A stretch of 64,000 bases of DNA, from the NCBI GenBank assembly GCA_008360955.1, contig LUCM01005630.1, positions 1 to 64,000 on the forward strand, read 5' to 3'. Numbering within the stretch: position 1 is the stretch's first letter; the number at the start of each line of letters is the position of its first letter. The translations under genes and the position numbers were made by a program. Source of the DNA: Fasciolopsis buskii (Eukaryota; Platyhelminthes; Trematoda; Plagiorchiida; Fasciolidae). The notes beneath the pieces were generated by a model. It had not been told where the DNA came from. It did no database searches and was given only the letters and a program-made list of their open reading frames with translations. Positions 11,324 to 23,770 of this stretch are shown one piece after another.

Positions 11324-11780
11324 TTACACACCTTCAAAGTATAAGCTGTTGTCACAAAACTTGACGACAACGTTACCGAACTTGATACTCGATGCGGAGG
11401 ATCTATCGAGTATTGACCGTTTTGGTTGCCTGGCTAGCCTCTGGACTGTGGATAGTAACAAAGTGTTAAAGGTTGTCAGACGTATCCAAGGCTCAATCCG
11501 GTTACGCTGGATTGCGCAGCTTGTGATACTGGTCTGGTATTTCGCTGAGGTTGCAAGGTCCTTTGTATTGTGCCTCACTGAACTGAGCTCTGTTTTATGG
11601 TTGGAAGACATAGACTTCCCTACTGATGATGTCCGCCTCTCGGGAACATCTGATTATCGATGTTTTCATAGCATGGCATGGACTGGATGGAGTCACCGCA
11701 TGAGCAATGTCAAAAATCAAGTATTGGGTGACGGTTCACGAAATATACTAAGGCACTGTATACAGAATGAATGACTTCGC
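11324..11780 (-). pseudogene. Possible BEL/Pao region upstream of integrase
   Basis: A 95-codon minus-strand frame (11324-11611) includes IEPWIRLTTFNTLLLSTVQRL. This loosely fits the 'fSsw.RL.rv.awllRf' helix lying between RNase H and integrase in BEL/Pao polyproteins. Farther upstream on the same strand, short pieces such as SREADIISR hint at the 'NPAD..SRG' segment in a different frame. The spacing to the integrase core (500-700 bp) and the shared strand are right, but the residue matches are few. This is an inference from position plus weak similarity. Confidence 0.3.
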
Positions 11781-11799
11781 TGATTGGGTCACTAGTTGT

Positions 11800-14099
11800 G
11801 CATCGCAAATGCACGCCTACCATAAAGTGCTTTATTTTCTTTTTCTCTCATGGAGTGGGAGAAAAAGTTGACACGACAACTTGGAATGAGAAAAGTATAG
11901 CGAACTAAGGTAAATTAGCAGTATCACGTGGCGTGATTTGGATCCGAATGATGCACAAACTGCCAAATTACAGACACTGAAGGACAGGGAATTAGACCAC
12001 GAAGAGTAGAAATCGCCTTGTTATTTCCTGCTTAATCAGAGTGATTGAAATCATGTTCGCCTTTACATTAAGCCTCCATTCTATGTATTGGTTACTATGA
12101 GACACTTTTCTCCCCTTTCCCTGGAGGTCCTCCCCTTGTCCACCTTAAATACCTATTCTTTCTATTGCTACTTGGAACTCTGTCCGTAGTTTAAGATTAG
12201 TGGTACGATGTTAAGGACTATGAGTTTTATGAAGCATTGTCTCCCTTTTGTGCGGTTCAGCTACTAGCACGGCTTCTGCAACAACGTTTATTACAAAATA
12301 AACTACCCAAAATCTAGGCTCATCCTAACATCTTGCCAGACTGTGCGGTTACAGAATCCAGAAGTTCGTCCCACTTCCGTTAATCGGATATCACATTAGC
12401 CATATTTCAGTTTACTGTTTATTCTGCTTTGCATACAATAAATGAGAATGTTAGTGGGTCAGGAGCTGTCGTGATTCAAGAATCATTTGACAACGTTGGC
12501 TGTCAATTAGAAATTATCACTGCATTGAACACTTATGCAAATTCACTTGACTGGTAAACAGTCTGAAACAATTGTGGTTGAATGCGTTTGTCCCAATATT
12601 ATGGAACCATATTTTGAGGTTATATTAATGCTTCGTTCATACGAACAACTTGTTGAATCACTGACTACCGGGCTTTCCGAGTATATCCTGGATCCGGAAT
12701 TGGCATCCATGACAAGAATTTACCGACTCACCTCACTTCCATTTGTTTTAATTAACTTCTCTTTTCAGCGAATACCCCGCAAGAATTTTATGCACGCAAG
12801 ACCCACCCAGTTCAGTGCCATCTCATTAGGACCAAGTTATTCAAATATAATGGAGCACATTCGATCAGGTGAATGTCCGTGTGTCAGTTAATGAACCACA
12901 GAATAGAAAACAGTGCATGGGGCCTACCGATCAGAAGGGTCCAGAAGGGTCTGTCCATGGTTCTAGTGGCTGGAGTCCTAAGACACTACAGATCGCCTGA
13001 ATTAGGGAAACGAAATTCACTGGTCGCAAATCCCGATTAAGTTGCAAGCATCTATCAATAGACTACGCCACCAGGTTCCTAAGTTAGTGATAAATTTGAA
13101 ACCTTTAAGTACAAATGTTTCCTACAGGACCTGTTTGACATCCAGACTAGAAGCATCCCTGGCAAGAGTAAATTAGTTTTTCATGACTAAGTTAGTGATT
13201 TATTTTCACCTGAATTTACCGAGACCAAGTCGGGAGTAGCAAAACTCCAGTATGACGTTGATTAATGCTATCTCTCTTTGGGTATAGTGTGAAATTCATT
13301 TAATTCTTTAAGCTTTAAATGCAAATTGTTACAGTAAGACTGGACTAAATTTCATACCCGGAATCAGTTCCTACGAAAATGCAGTGCAAAGGTTTATGGA
13401 AACTTTAGTGTCATCCCCTGTAACAATGGGGTTGATGCCATTTGAAAATTATTTTATTCAACCGAATAAAATCTGGTGAAATCCCTCTGAGAGACGAAGT
13501 TAAAAGCGTTTGAAAAGTACAGATAATGTCAGAAAACGGACCAAATCTATTCAGCTCACTTGATTTTGATGAGAATGCAGCTAGGTTTGCAGGGTGTCGC
13601 CCGAGTGAAGCGCATGTGCAACACAGTCTATCGTGATAGTGCACAATTAAATGGATCGGTCATGTCCAGATCTAAACAGAGCTGTCACGTTTTCCGTAGT
13701 ATATCAAACTGACCTAAACAGTGGGAAAAGGATGTCAGTCAGGAGGAAACTAGACAACTTATTGTTTAGAGCAGCCACGACGGCAAGTGAATCGGTGCAA
13801 ATCAAGTAGGATAACATTAGGAAAGATAAATGAGGCACGAGTAAATAAGTGGCTCGAATAACGGATTTGGTAAAAATATGATTTATGTGTAAATTAAATC
13901 TCGCAAAAGCAGGCTTATTCGATGCACGATCCAGAGTGGTCAAATGTAGCAAAAGCAGAACCAAGCAATATAAAGGAAAACCATCTGTGTTCAGGATATG
14001 CAAGGGATTCACAAAACAAAATAAATCAGAAAACAAAATAGTCTCCAGCATTATATTTTGATTAGGGAATGATAAAAGAAATGTAACAATGAGCACACC
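11800..14099. other. Non-coding stretch, nothing assigned
   Basis: The longest frames are 12535-12891 (+, 118 codons) and 13704-14162 (-, 152 codons). The latter is only an opening that starts inside repeat R1b, as its first residues MVGQNNSG come from the R1 head, and it runs into hydrophobic low-complexity sequence. No gene is recognised. Confidence 0.4.
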
Positions 14100-14810
14100 A
14101 AAGGTTTCGTTGTTATTGTCGCTATTCAGGGATGGGGACCCGCTATTATTCTGTCCAACCATCGCTATACTAGTTTTTCACTAGAATCTCATTTGAATCG
14201 TTAGGAGCGAGAATTCTGAGAATCACATGGTCATTCGTGGTTACGTTGCGAAAGAGGACAGAAAGGCCGATAGTATTATTGGTATGTTTATTGGTATTGT
14301 TATTGGTTTCTCTTCTCAGTAGTGTATTTTGCATACAGTTGAATAAAGAAAATTTGCCCCGAAAGAAGCGCACGTCCAGTTAATTCGATATTTTCTGAAA
14401 CCAGATATGAGAGAAACATCCTCATACTCTAATATAAGCTTTTGATTTGCGATGATACTATTCAACACATGAACACTCTTTGGACATATATTCACTTGAC
14501 GGTCACAACTAATCAAATGTGTTTATCGTGCAATGGGATAGGGATAACCGGAAAGAATAATAGCGGATGCACATCCGTGAAAAGCGGTAATCACTGCGAA
14601 ACCAGCCATGTGCTTCGTTCGGGTCAAATTTTCTTCATTCATCTGTATGAGTAATATACTACTAAGAAGAAAACCTAGTACTAATATCAATACTACCTCC
14701 GGCACTTTCGTCCCCTTTCCTGACGCCAGCCTTGCCTGACCGACGAAAGTGCCCCCACGAATTATTTTGTGACTCTTAAATCGACTTGCCATCCTTTCGC
14801 TCTTCTAACA
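14100..14810. repeat. Repeat family R1, copy b (minus tandem junction facing a plus unit)
   Basis: Positions 14100-14375 are R1 in minus orientation. Read on the minus strand, they run from CTTCTTTCGGGGCAAATTTT through a run of CCAATA/CCAATAA units to the tail, then directly into a second unit head, truncated after GAAACC near 14103. From about 14521 to 14810 a single unit runs in plus orientation: GGGATAGGGATAACCGG, TGCTTCGTTCGGGTCAAATT, TATACTACTAAGAAGAAAAC, GACCGACGAAAGTGCC, CTTAAATCGACTTGCCATCC. About 130 bp of unrelated sequence (14391-14520) separates the two halves. Within the plus unit, GGCACTTTCGTC (14701-14712) is an exact inverted repeat of GACGAAAGTGCC (14742-14753). Confidence 0.75.
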
Positions 14811-15273
14811 TTTCCACTTATTTTCTTCCTATTTAGCTTTTTTCTTTTCTTTTTTCATCCGTTTTCGACGTCCGGCTTATTTTACACTCGATTTAATTTT
14901 TTTGTACTCATTATCTTTCCATTTTTCTTTCGGATTTATTTCGTTTGAATTTATACTCGTCAAACTTATTATAACTTATTCAACGGGCAATTATTTTGTT
15001 TCTCTTTTATTCAATGACACTTCAATCCACATGCTACCCGAGTACATTTTTCCACCCTCTGTTAGTAGTACCGAACAACAGACGAAGGTCGTAGACCACC
15101 TCGCCAGTAAACTTTGACAATGGATGAAGCATCCATGCACACTGCGATTGATTCACATGACATGAATGCTTTCTATTTCATAGCTACATTGACTAACCGA
15201 GGTCATCGTATTAGAGGTGTTCTTTTTCTAAGTATTTCATATCCGACTGGTCCGACGGCTATATTCACACACG
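14811..15273. other. T/C-rich spacer, nothing assigned
   Basis: Begins with a thymine-rich tract (14820-14960). An opening of 71 codons at 14902-15117 (+) is hydrophobic because of the T-richness and has no domain. No repeat is recognised before the SINE. Confidence 0.35.
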
Positions 15274-15443
15274 GCCGGCGTCGTCCAAGCGGATAGGGTT
15301 GCGGCGTTTGGGCGTGAAGGTGGCGGGTTCGTCCCCCCCGCCGGCCAACTTCCCCAGTTGGTACCCCTCTGTTGACCGCGGCCTTCTTCCTGAAAAATGA
15401 TATACATTGTTACTTCATTAATAAAGGAAGTAAAGGAGAGAAG
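15274..15443 (+). mobile_element. tRNA-derived SINE, copy 2
   Basis: Same family as the copy at 1485. The A-box-like CGTCCAAGCGG is at 15282-15292 and the B box GGTTCGTCCCC at 15326-15336. The body has CCTCTGTTGACCGCGGCC and CTTCCTGAAAAATGATA, and the tail TACATTGTTACTTCATTAAT ends in AAAGGAAG. Several CpGs survive in the head. The A box differs from the tRNA consensus at its second and third bases, so internal promotion is probably weakened. Open frames on the opposite strand here are shadows of the element. Confidence 0.85.
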
Positions 15444-18400
15444 ATAAAGACTCACAGTAACGTGAAATATATTATTCTTGCAACATGATTAAGAGGTAGA
15501 TATGCATACAAGCACCACAGTGGCTGTAACCACTTCGTACCAAAGTATAGTTGCAATAGTCAATGTGCGCTGGTTACCACAACAGGTAGTTGCCTATGTG
15601 AGTATGTGAGTACTACGTAACGGTTGTTATGGTCGAACTATTGCAGTCGTTCATGTTCCGCTTAAAAGGCATCGATCTCCTTTCAGGATGGTGCTACAAT
15701 ATGCCAAGTTGTACAGTAGGTTTTCGGAACTGCTGAACATTGTGAAATCTGAAAATCATCAATGGAATAAATATGGTGATCTTGAAACACTTTTGATGCA
15801 AAGCATCGCAAGATGAATGCAATTTAATCTGCCTCAGTGGGTTGGAGTGAGATTTGGATTGCAACCTGGTGACACTTTGACTTCCACACAGAGGCATCAT
15901 TTATCATATTTGCATTTCTGTCTGATTATTCCTAAACAGCTGGTATCACCAATTTCCGGGCACAGCGGTAACATGCATATAATCAGTGAGCTTCTTGTGG
16001 GCCGGGCACTAGGCCTTTTTCATGGCCATGGGCTTTTCTCATTTTCGGTTTTTGACAATCAAGCAACCATTCAAAATGTGCCATTTCTATTCAAGTTTAC
16101 TGGTTTCTCAAACGAAATCATTGGGGAATGCGGATGAAGCAATAAATACGAACAGGTCTACTATGGTAATCCGGCGAAATTCACCTAAGCTTTATTAATT
16201 AGACTGGTTGCCAGAAGTTTTTTTGAAAAAACGAAAAAGGATACAATTCGTACAAATTGTGCTACACCATGACACTTAAGTAAATTCATATTGTTGGCTA
16301 TAGTTTTATAAAGTAAATCAACATGTAGCATTTACTCTTGGGGACGAGCTAACTGTTTCCCTTCTTTTCCGGGTGTTCAATCGCAAATGGCGGAGGACTT
16401 TAAACCTACCGAGCTCAAAATTTGAATGGCGTTTTTAGTTTGAAGGTAGTGCACCTTAGGAAGTGAGCACCATAAGGGGAAGCTTAAAAGACTTACGGAA
16501 GTACTGGACATAGTGGCGTTACGCGTCGATTGGTGTGTTTACAGATCCCTTTGGATATTTTATAGCTAATACAATGAGAATTTATTGTTTTCTCCTTCAT
16601 CGAAAACTTTAACACTGCTCAACTCGACTGGAAACCAATAACTAGAAATTGGAAAGCAATTAAAACTGCATCTTGTCCACTGAGATGCGTCTCTATGATT
16701 ATTTGGCAAAGAACCACATTGAATTGCAAAATTCGGAGCTCGGGGTTTTGGGTAGCAAGCAGTTTACATTCACTTTGAGGGATTTCGCTGATACTCCAAC
16801 AGGCAAGAAAGGGGTGCGAAAATGTCTGACTGACAGGTAGAACTGTATTAGCCAACACCAGCAATACTGTCGAGAATGAATAAAGTCTAACCAGAAATGT
16901 TGCACTGATTGTTTTTGTATGCGTGAATGCGTATGTGAATCTTCAACAATAAATATGACTGTTGCATGTTTTTCCGAGATAAAGCTGAACAACTTTTTTT
17001 AAACATTCAGCGTTATCTGTAGGTTGCGTGCTTAGATACCGAATTCATTTCACACTGGAATACGTAACCACTAAAGTAACCCTGAAAGCATCACCGGATT
17101 ACGAGTAGCTCGCGTTCCAATGCTTAATGAATCAGGAGAAATCGAATATTATCGTAGTCACTCTATATGCAGAAACTAAGAGAATGCTAGAGCCTAGCAC
17201 TTACAGCTTTCGAAATACAACCCATTTGTTAATTGATTCACTCAACAGAAACTTTCATCGAAGACAAACGCATTTTACCGATTTTGATAGTTTTCGAATC
17301 AGAAGGAAAATCGCTGTCACTTGTCGTGCTTTTGCCGAAGCAAAAACAACTTCAAGCCACCCAAAATAACGTATGATTGTGCCCGCATGAGACCTACTGG
17401 ATGTCCTGCCTCCTATTGTGTTCTGTCAGTTAAAGTAGTATTTGATCCTTATGCTCATTTGTTAAGCTGGATTAACTTTTGATACGGTGGGACATTTTTA
17501 TCTGACTGTTAAGCTGAAAGAACGGCTCATCAAAGAAAGCAACAAACTGAGGATTGATCGATGTCAGTGTCCAAAATCGCTGTTTTCCAAGCATACGTCC
17601 CTACTTGCATAACGTCTTGTTCATACAATTTTGCCACTCAAGGATCGATGCATATCGAATAAAGTTGTCTCTTAGTTCAGGCAATCGACTCAGGTCTGAA
17701 GATACCTCGTTGAAGGAGGAAGTTATGAAAGCTTGCATGCAATGCAGGACAAATGGCGCCTAACAAATATGCCCTTGCAAAATAACCACTGTTCTTGCAG
17801 AAGGACGTTTGACTAATGCATCCCGACATCCAGAAGAGTGTTCATTTGCCAAAGCTGAACACGGTTCTATGAAATAAAATCATCCCAATTTAAAAAACGG
17901 ACTACCAAATGTCCAACGAGCGAGGACGGAATTTCCTTTCAGTGAGAATGATGGCAAGACTAGAGCATTTGGGGGCAATCGTTTTGGTTTCACAATTGAT
18001 TGTGACGTGATGGAGTTCGTCCATCGCTCATTATTTCAATATTCGGTTTTAGTTCTATCCCTGAACTGAAACGGAATATGAATTTCATCATTGTTTAAAA
18101 TTCACGTCAGTTGGCATTAGAAAATTGGTGAGCAGCATAAAAGCGAATTCAGAAATGACAGTCGCAAAAGACAACAATCGCCTTCTGTTACTGAAATATT
18201 AGTCTAGATGCCTCACAACGTGATAGGAAGTAGTAATGCGTTTTAACATGGCAAATTCAAAATATCCGATGTGATCAACAACCCCATGCTCTTATAGTGA
18301 AACGAATACTTGGTCCTAAATAAACCCCAGTCATTGGTGTTCGGACTAAAAAGGCGTCCACTGGAAATGCAGTATGCAATATGCTCACTTTAACCCGGAA

Positions 18401-19449
18401 CACAAAAAGCTGATTGCGAGTCAACGAAATCGTGCGTGAACAAGATTTATCTCTGGAAGGTATAGTTTCTGCGATCAGTCGTAAAACTTAACCCGTCGGT
18501 CGATTTTAATGGCAAAAATGATAGACTTTTGTGATTGGCAATGTTAAATCATCTTTGGTCTAATGTGGGATCTTGGTACGTTCGTCCGACGGTCGTCATT
18601 GCACAACGGGACAGAAATTAATAAAGTCAACGATAGTGCAATGGTAATGGAATTTTGAATGATTGGCGTCGATACAATTAAAGTTGGGATAATTCTTCAT
18701 ATTATCCGTTATTATTCAATATTTGAACAAACTCTGATGGGAATAAAATCTAATTATTATCAAACTCCGGGTAATGTTGTACACAACAGAATTGCAGCCA
18801 AATACAGACAAACAGCCTCAGAATATGGCCCCCATTTTTCCTTCAGATGCTACGAAAACGCGGCGAAGATTGTTTGGAAATATCAGGTAGTGGTCTCCGC
18901 CACTCTAAACAAATTAATGGGCACAAGATAACCAAACTGTGGCTCAGACTCGCTAACTGCACTGTTTATTAAGTCATTCAAGGTTCACCATTTTCCAAGA
19001 AAGCTAAATCAGTTATGAATCACAAACATTTGATTTCCACATTTGCACTTGGTCCGGATCTCTCAAGTGGAAAACCAACGTTAATCCGTGCACTATAAAC
19101 AACTAACTTCCAATGAAAATCATGAAACCCATGTAGAGCTGTTTCATCCCTGTAAGAAACCACCAGCAGTGTACATTCATCATTCCGGAACTGGAACACC
19201 AGTCCTAGGCAGACGATTGTGAGCCGAACGCCTTAGCCATTGCGCAGCAGAGCTGACCGTCATCGAACATGAACAATACATAATCTTGGATATGAATTCC
19301 ATTATCAGATTTCAATTTGATTATCATGGCAATGCAATAATCAGAATTCACTCAAACAGATCACAGAAGCGTCTCTCACAGGATCGACCAAGCAGCAGAA
19401 TTCCAATCCACAGAAATCTTAGAAAAGAAACGTTTCCCCAATGTCGGTA
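15444..19449. other. Non-coding stretch, nothing assigned
   Basis: Four kilobases without a recognisable gene. Frames at 15817-16137 (+, 106 codons), 16699-16992 (-, 97 codons) and 18659-18931 (+, 90 codons) have no domain, signal peptide or repeat that I recognise. No copies of the dispersed families found elsewhere in the window were noticed. Confidence 0.4.
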
Positions 19450-20622
19450 GTTTAGCCGAATTTCCGGGTTTCAAAAGATAAAAAGCGCAAGTCTTTGGGT
19501 CTTCGGCTGATCAGGAGCTTTAGTAATATCCACAAAGGGAGTCCAACTCGAAAATGGATAAATCTGAGATTCTTGGCTAAAGTCCCAGCATTTGCTGATT
19601 GGTTAGGAATAACGGTTCATGAATAACAAATGCAAGCAATGTAATCAATGAATCCGATTGCATACCCTCTGGAACATCGGACGAAGCATTTGATTTGCTT
19701 TTTACTACACCTACCAAGGAAATGACACAAGTAGATACCAGTATTCCATCAAAAATGGAAGTCATTTTCGAAGTGGGTTACATTGAATGGCTTCAGCCAG
19801 CTGAACCAGACGTACTGTTTTTGTCCTACTTCAAGACTGGCGGCACAGCACCAACAGCAAATATGAAAAATCTCCTGGAAACATTATGACGGAGGAAACA
19901 TTCCTAAGGTCTGGTTTAAATCGGTGATTGCGCCGAATTTCAAGAAAGATCCTCATACTAAAATGACGGAAGTTGTTTCGTTGGTACACGTTATTCACCG
20001 CCTACGTCAATTCAGATTAAAATTTATTTTGCGACCTGTAGGTGCAGAATTCAGATGCAAGACTAGATGGACTAGAGGCAAGCTTGTTTCCACAAAAGGA
20101 CAACTGAATGACTGAAATAAGTTAAGTTGCGTCTCAGCAGATGGTCATGTATCGGATAAAGTTTGTTTGCATTTGCGTAAATCTGGATTGACATTTACAA
20201 GCTTGAACGTACATGGGGTCGACGTGTTTATCGACCGAGTCAAGCGAGGATAGTTTGTGTTTGAACACCACTGAATTCGTTCTTCCGATAAAATGGGGCA
20301 ATAGAACATTCCCGGAAGGTCTTAGTTTACATGTAGTGAACTGAGCGTCAAATTTTGAAGGAAAGATGAATTTCATCAAATTGAGGTCGTTGATACATGT
20401 CGACGTGTGAGTACAGGATGTTTCCTTAGTTGTACGCTGTCTTCAGAGGCGGATGCTGGTTGGGAGATAAGTCTAGGGGACCATTCGATGGCATGGAAAA
20501 AGCTCAGACACCCGCAACCTGTTAGAATACCGGGCTAGTATCGACAGGGTTCTCTAATGTGACGGTTGCAGACAGTATGAGACATGATTCAGGGATATAA
20601 TCAGTGGCGTTCTTCAATCTAA
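19450..20622 (+). pseudogene. LINE reverse transcriptase, palm deleted (copy A)
   Basis: Remnant of a non-LTR retrotransposon of the endonuclease/reverse-transcriptase type. The 5' part holds the RT fingers: PAEPDVLFLSYFKTGG (about 19797-19845), then SVIAPNFKKD (about 19923), fitting 'pG.D.l....fK.gg' and 'w..s.ivPifKKg'. Only about 140 bp later the thumb and post-RT region begins with ADGHVSDKVCLHLRKSGL (about 20137). The palm, with the catalytic YADD box, should fill roughly 900 bp between them and is missing. The C terminus is well preserved: RLQTV...DMIQGYNQWRSSI followed by TAA at 20620-20622. Copy C ends with the same pattern, fixing the natural stop. Many frameshifts and stops; dead. 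Confidence 0.75.
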
Positions 20623-22819
20623 AGTCTTTTCTCTTATATAAAGTAATACAATTCGTGGCACTAGTTCGTCATTGTTTTTCGTTGTCTTCCGGATAGACAA
20701 TTTCGTGAGGTAGCAAATAAAATCAGAGCAACCTGTTGCCGGTATACCGCAGTCACAGATCAAAAGTCGACTATCCATTTTGTACGAAACTCTGATTTCA
20801 ACTTCATCCAACTAGCTGCCGAGTGAGTTTTATCCAGGTAACGCAGTCCCAGCCCCTCTCATCAACCGACACCCCAACTCCAGAAAAATATTGAATGAAA
20901 ACTTGGAGAATCCAAAAAGATGCATGTTAAAATTCGCTAATCAATATGGTGGGATTCACTTAAGCGATGACCAACGGCGCACAAGTTATACTTCCAATCA
21001 ACCGGAAAAACTCCACATTTTCATTTGAATACTGTCATTATCCGTTGCTTTATGAGTTGTTGTACACTTTTTCGCACAGCACAAATTTTGCTTGTTTATT
21101 TGACGGTGCTTCGACAACTCTCAGCATCCAACCACCGCTTGTTTGGCAACAACTAACGACCCTATGGTAGCTTAATGCCTAATTTCTGGTACACCTTTGT
21201 GAATCGAAGAATCATAATGAGTTCAGTTATCTGGGAGGTCAAGTACAACAAGCAACAATGTCTTAATTCGACTTGTGTTATTTTTGTGGAGAACCAGTCG
21301 CCAAGCAAAACCTCTCCAGAATTTGACCACGCTGCTAGTTATCTACGGTCGAACATTTGAGATGTATGGCTTCCCATTAGACTTGCCCAAACTACAAAAC
21401 GATAGACATCCCTTAAAACCCCTGAAGAAGCCATCTGGACTGCGGCTTATGTTCAGATTCTGACCGTAAATGAAGCAAGCAGCTGAAGTCGTAAATGATA
21501 ATGACATGATCCATTAAATTTATATCAAATTTACTTAAAATTTATGATTTCAGAATTTTACTTAACAAATTACTAAGCAAACGAACGGTCCTGGACCCTC
21601 AGAGATCAGCCGCAGGAGATCACTTCATTTTTACTGACCAAGTCGTTTTAGATTTCAACGTTTCATGTTCAACACCTGAACTCCATGAAGTTTTGATTTC
21701 CGAAAGTCATGGGGATTTCCCGTAGCAGTGAGTGCAACCACCAGTCAGGACTTGCAGTCTCTGAAATCGGTTGCATGTTGTTTTTGTTCTGTCAAAAAAG
21801 TAAAGCTCGACAGCAATTTACTTCGGGAGATTTGATATGGTGAGGGCAAATTCATCGAAAATTTCTGTTAACCCTAAAGCATTCTAGAAAATTCTCTGTT
21901 TCTGAGGAAAACAATTAGCAGTACCATTAGTCTCTAACCGTAGATTTTAAAAACAAATATGACTTTATATTTGAGTCGCAGACAATTTTTTCAGTAGCGA
22001 ATAACGATGCTATGTAATATGCGTTACTGTAAGTCCTTATTGTAAACAGCAGCTCACATGAAGTTACGATTTTTGATCTATAAATAGATCCTGCACTATG
22101 TCTTTGTGATAATTCTCTTATTCACTTCACGTTTGCACGTGTGTTCGTATGGTGTGAATGATCGAGAACTTAGCTTCGAATTTGTCAAGTTTAATTCCTA
22201 TGTGATCGGTCCTCCATCCCATTTTACCACTGAACGTGAACTATTTCTGTGAAATCACTGGACCAAAAAGTTCCAAGGGCTGCTGCTTTGCTTCAATGCG
22301 GAAAAGAAGTTGCATGTTTCTTGAAATCGTATTCGTGGTCACCTCTGTTTGGTATCTTCATCGTATCCGGATAATAAATGGAAAAGACGAACTGCAAGGT
22401 CGTCATTACCGTTGCCTCTGGGAATCGTCTGTATCCGTGAGCACTTTTCTAACGAGAGAGTGACAAATTAAATTGGTGTGCCTGTCTTGATTTATTTGGT
22501 ATACTTCTCCGTCTTCTTCATGGAGATTTGTTAGTTTTTGAGATGTTATCCTCGGAAATCTTGGTAATGGATTCTGCTTGAGCCCTGGGATTTATTGACA
22601 ATCGCTTTAAAAATAAATTGCTTAAAGCAAAAATCTCAGATCCGGAACCACTAACCGTTAGCGCACGGTTTGTTTAGTTCAGTTTGTACAACCATTAACC
22701 TACTTGCTCTGGTTTTGATGATTAGTTCAGCGCACCCAGTAATCAAAAAAACAGAGAACGGAAAAATGAAGTGCGAACTGCAAAGCAGACTTGAACAACT
22801 ACCAAAAAGGGAAATGATT
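20623..22819. other. Spacer between two LINE remnants, nothing assigned
   Basis: Directly after the LINE stop there is a short AT-rich stretch (TTATATAAAGTAATACAATT) that may be its 3' UTR. The rest contains only short frames without domains. Just below 22820 the sequence is the 3' side of LINE copy C on the other strand. Confidence 0.35.
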
Positions 22820-23770
22820 TCAGATGCATGAATGCCACTGACAGCGATATCGAGTCATATCAATGAAAGTTTCTAACTACTGCTTGCAGGGACCTAGTGA
22901 CCTCAAAACAAACAGTTTAACTGGACCTGTTAGAGCCAGGTTACTGATTGGAACGTTCACAGTTTCTTCCGTCTTATCAACTGACAACCTAGAACTACTA
23001 GCCACTAGCGCGCAACGAGGATGTCGTACGGAGGGTACGTGTAAAACAAGTCCCAAACACGTTAACCTATTTTCGTTCGTTGCCTATTATAAAGATTGAA
23101 TTCTAGGACCGGTACCTTGCGCTTACCTATTGAAGTGTTGACAAAATTCTCTCATCATGCTTTACCAAAGCTACGAAGATAATCGTGCTCACACTTTGGA
23201 ATTCTTCGCGCATTTTATGCTGCCAACCATCGTTTGGTAACCATATAACATGCCCCATAACATTAACATTGCTTATACTCACATTTTATTCGACAATTGA
23301 ATGTCAGGCAGACGCAACAAATGGCACATATTGCTGAATCCTAGTCGAGCCATCTGTATGTGCGATGATACTTAATCCAGTATGCGATCATCAAGTGAGA
23401 TATAACTACCGAAGTAACTTAGTCTATCCTCCTCACCCAGTTTTGCCTTTGCAACAACATGGTCCGGCTTCGAGCCAGTCGAGTCTCGCAACAGAATTTT
23501 ACACCTCAAAGGTCCAAGACGTATCTCGAACACGATTGCACTGTTTCAGACGGTGGATCATCATTCAGTAGCGTAACTTTGTTCTCATATTCCAGTTCAG
23601 ACAGTTTCCTAGATGGGCAGATATCAATGCTACTAATGTAAAGTGAGGATAGAGTTATCCTGATAGCCATTCCAATGGAAACCTTGTAGAACAAAGCAAC
23701 CTTGATGAACAATGCAACTCCAGCTCTCAGTTTCCGGACTTAGTTGGAGAATAAACATATTTCTGGTTGC
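22820..23770 (-). pseudogene. LINE reverse transcriptase, 3' half (copy C)
   Basis: Same family as copies A and B, read on the minus strand. From the 5' side it has VALFYKVSIGMAIRITLSSL (remnant of the 'GVRQGCPLSPfLFN' block), then ICPSRKLSELEYENKVTLL, where the catalytic YADD has become YENK. Next come GVKFCCETRLARSRTMLLQ ('Gm.faPsKCkmLLq') and SYFGSYISLDD ('sYLGScISpdg'), with a stop at ILD*VSS, then VSSHIQMARLGFSNM. After frameshifts it continues with NRLTCLGLVLHVPSVRHPRC ('NRLrwLGHVLRMP..rlPrr') and ends RYRCQWHSCI before TGA at 22822-22820. The 5' half (endonuclease and fingers) is absent, as in the 5' truncation typical of LINEs. Confidence 0.85.

Noticed and set aside
13704..14162. 152-codon minus-strand ORF as a membrane protein gene
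   Set aside because: It begins inside repeat R1b (MVGQNNSG is the translated R1 head) and runs into T-rich DNA that gives hydrophobic residues in any frame. No domain or conserved neighbour.
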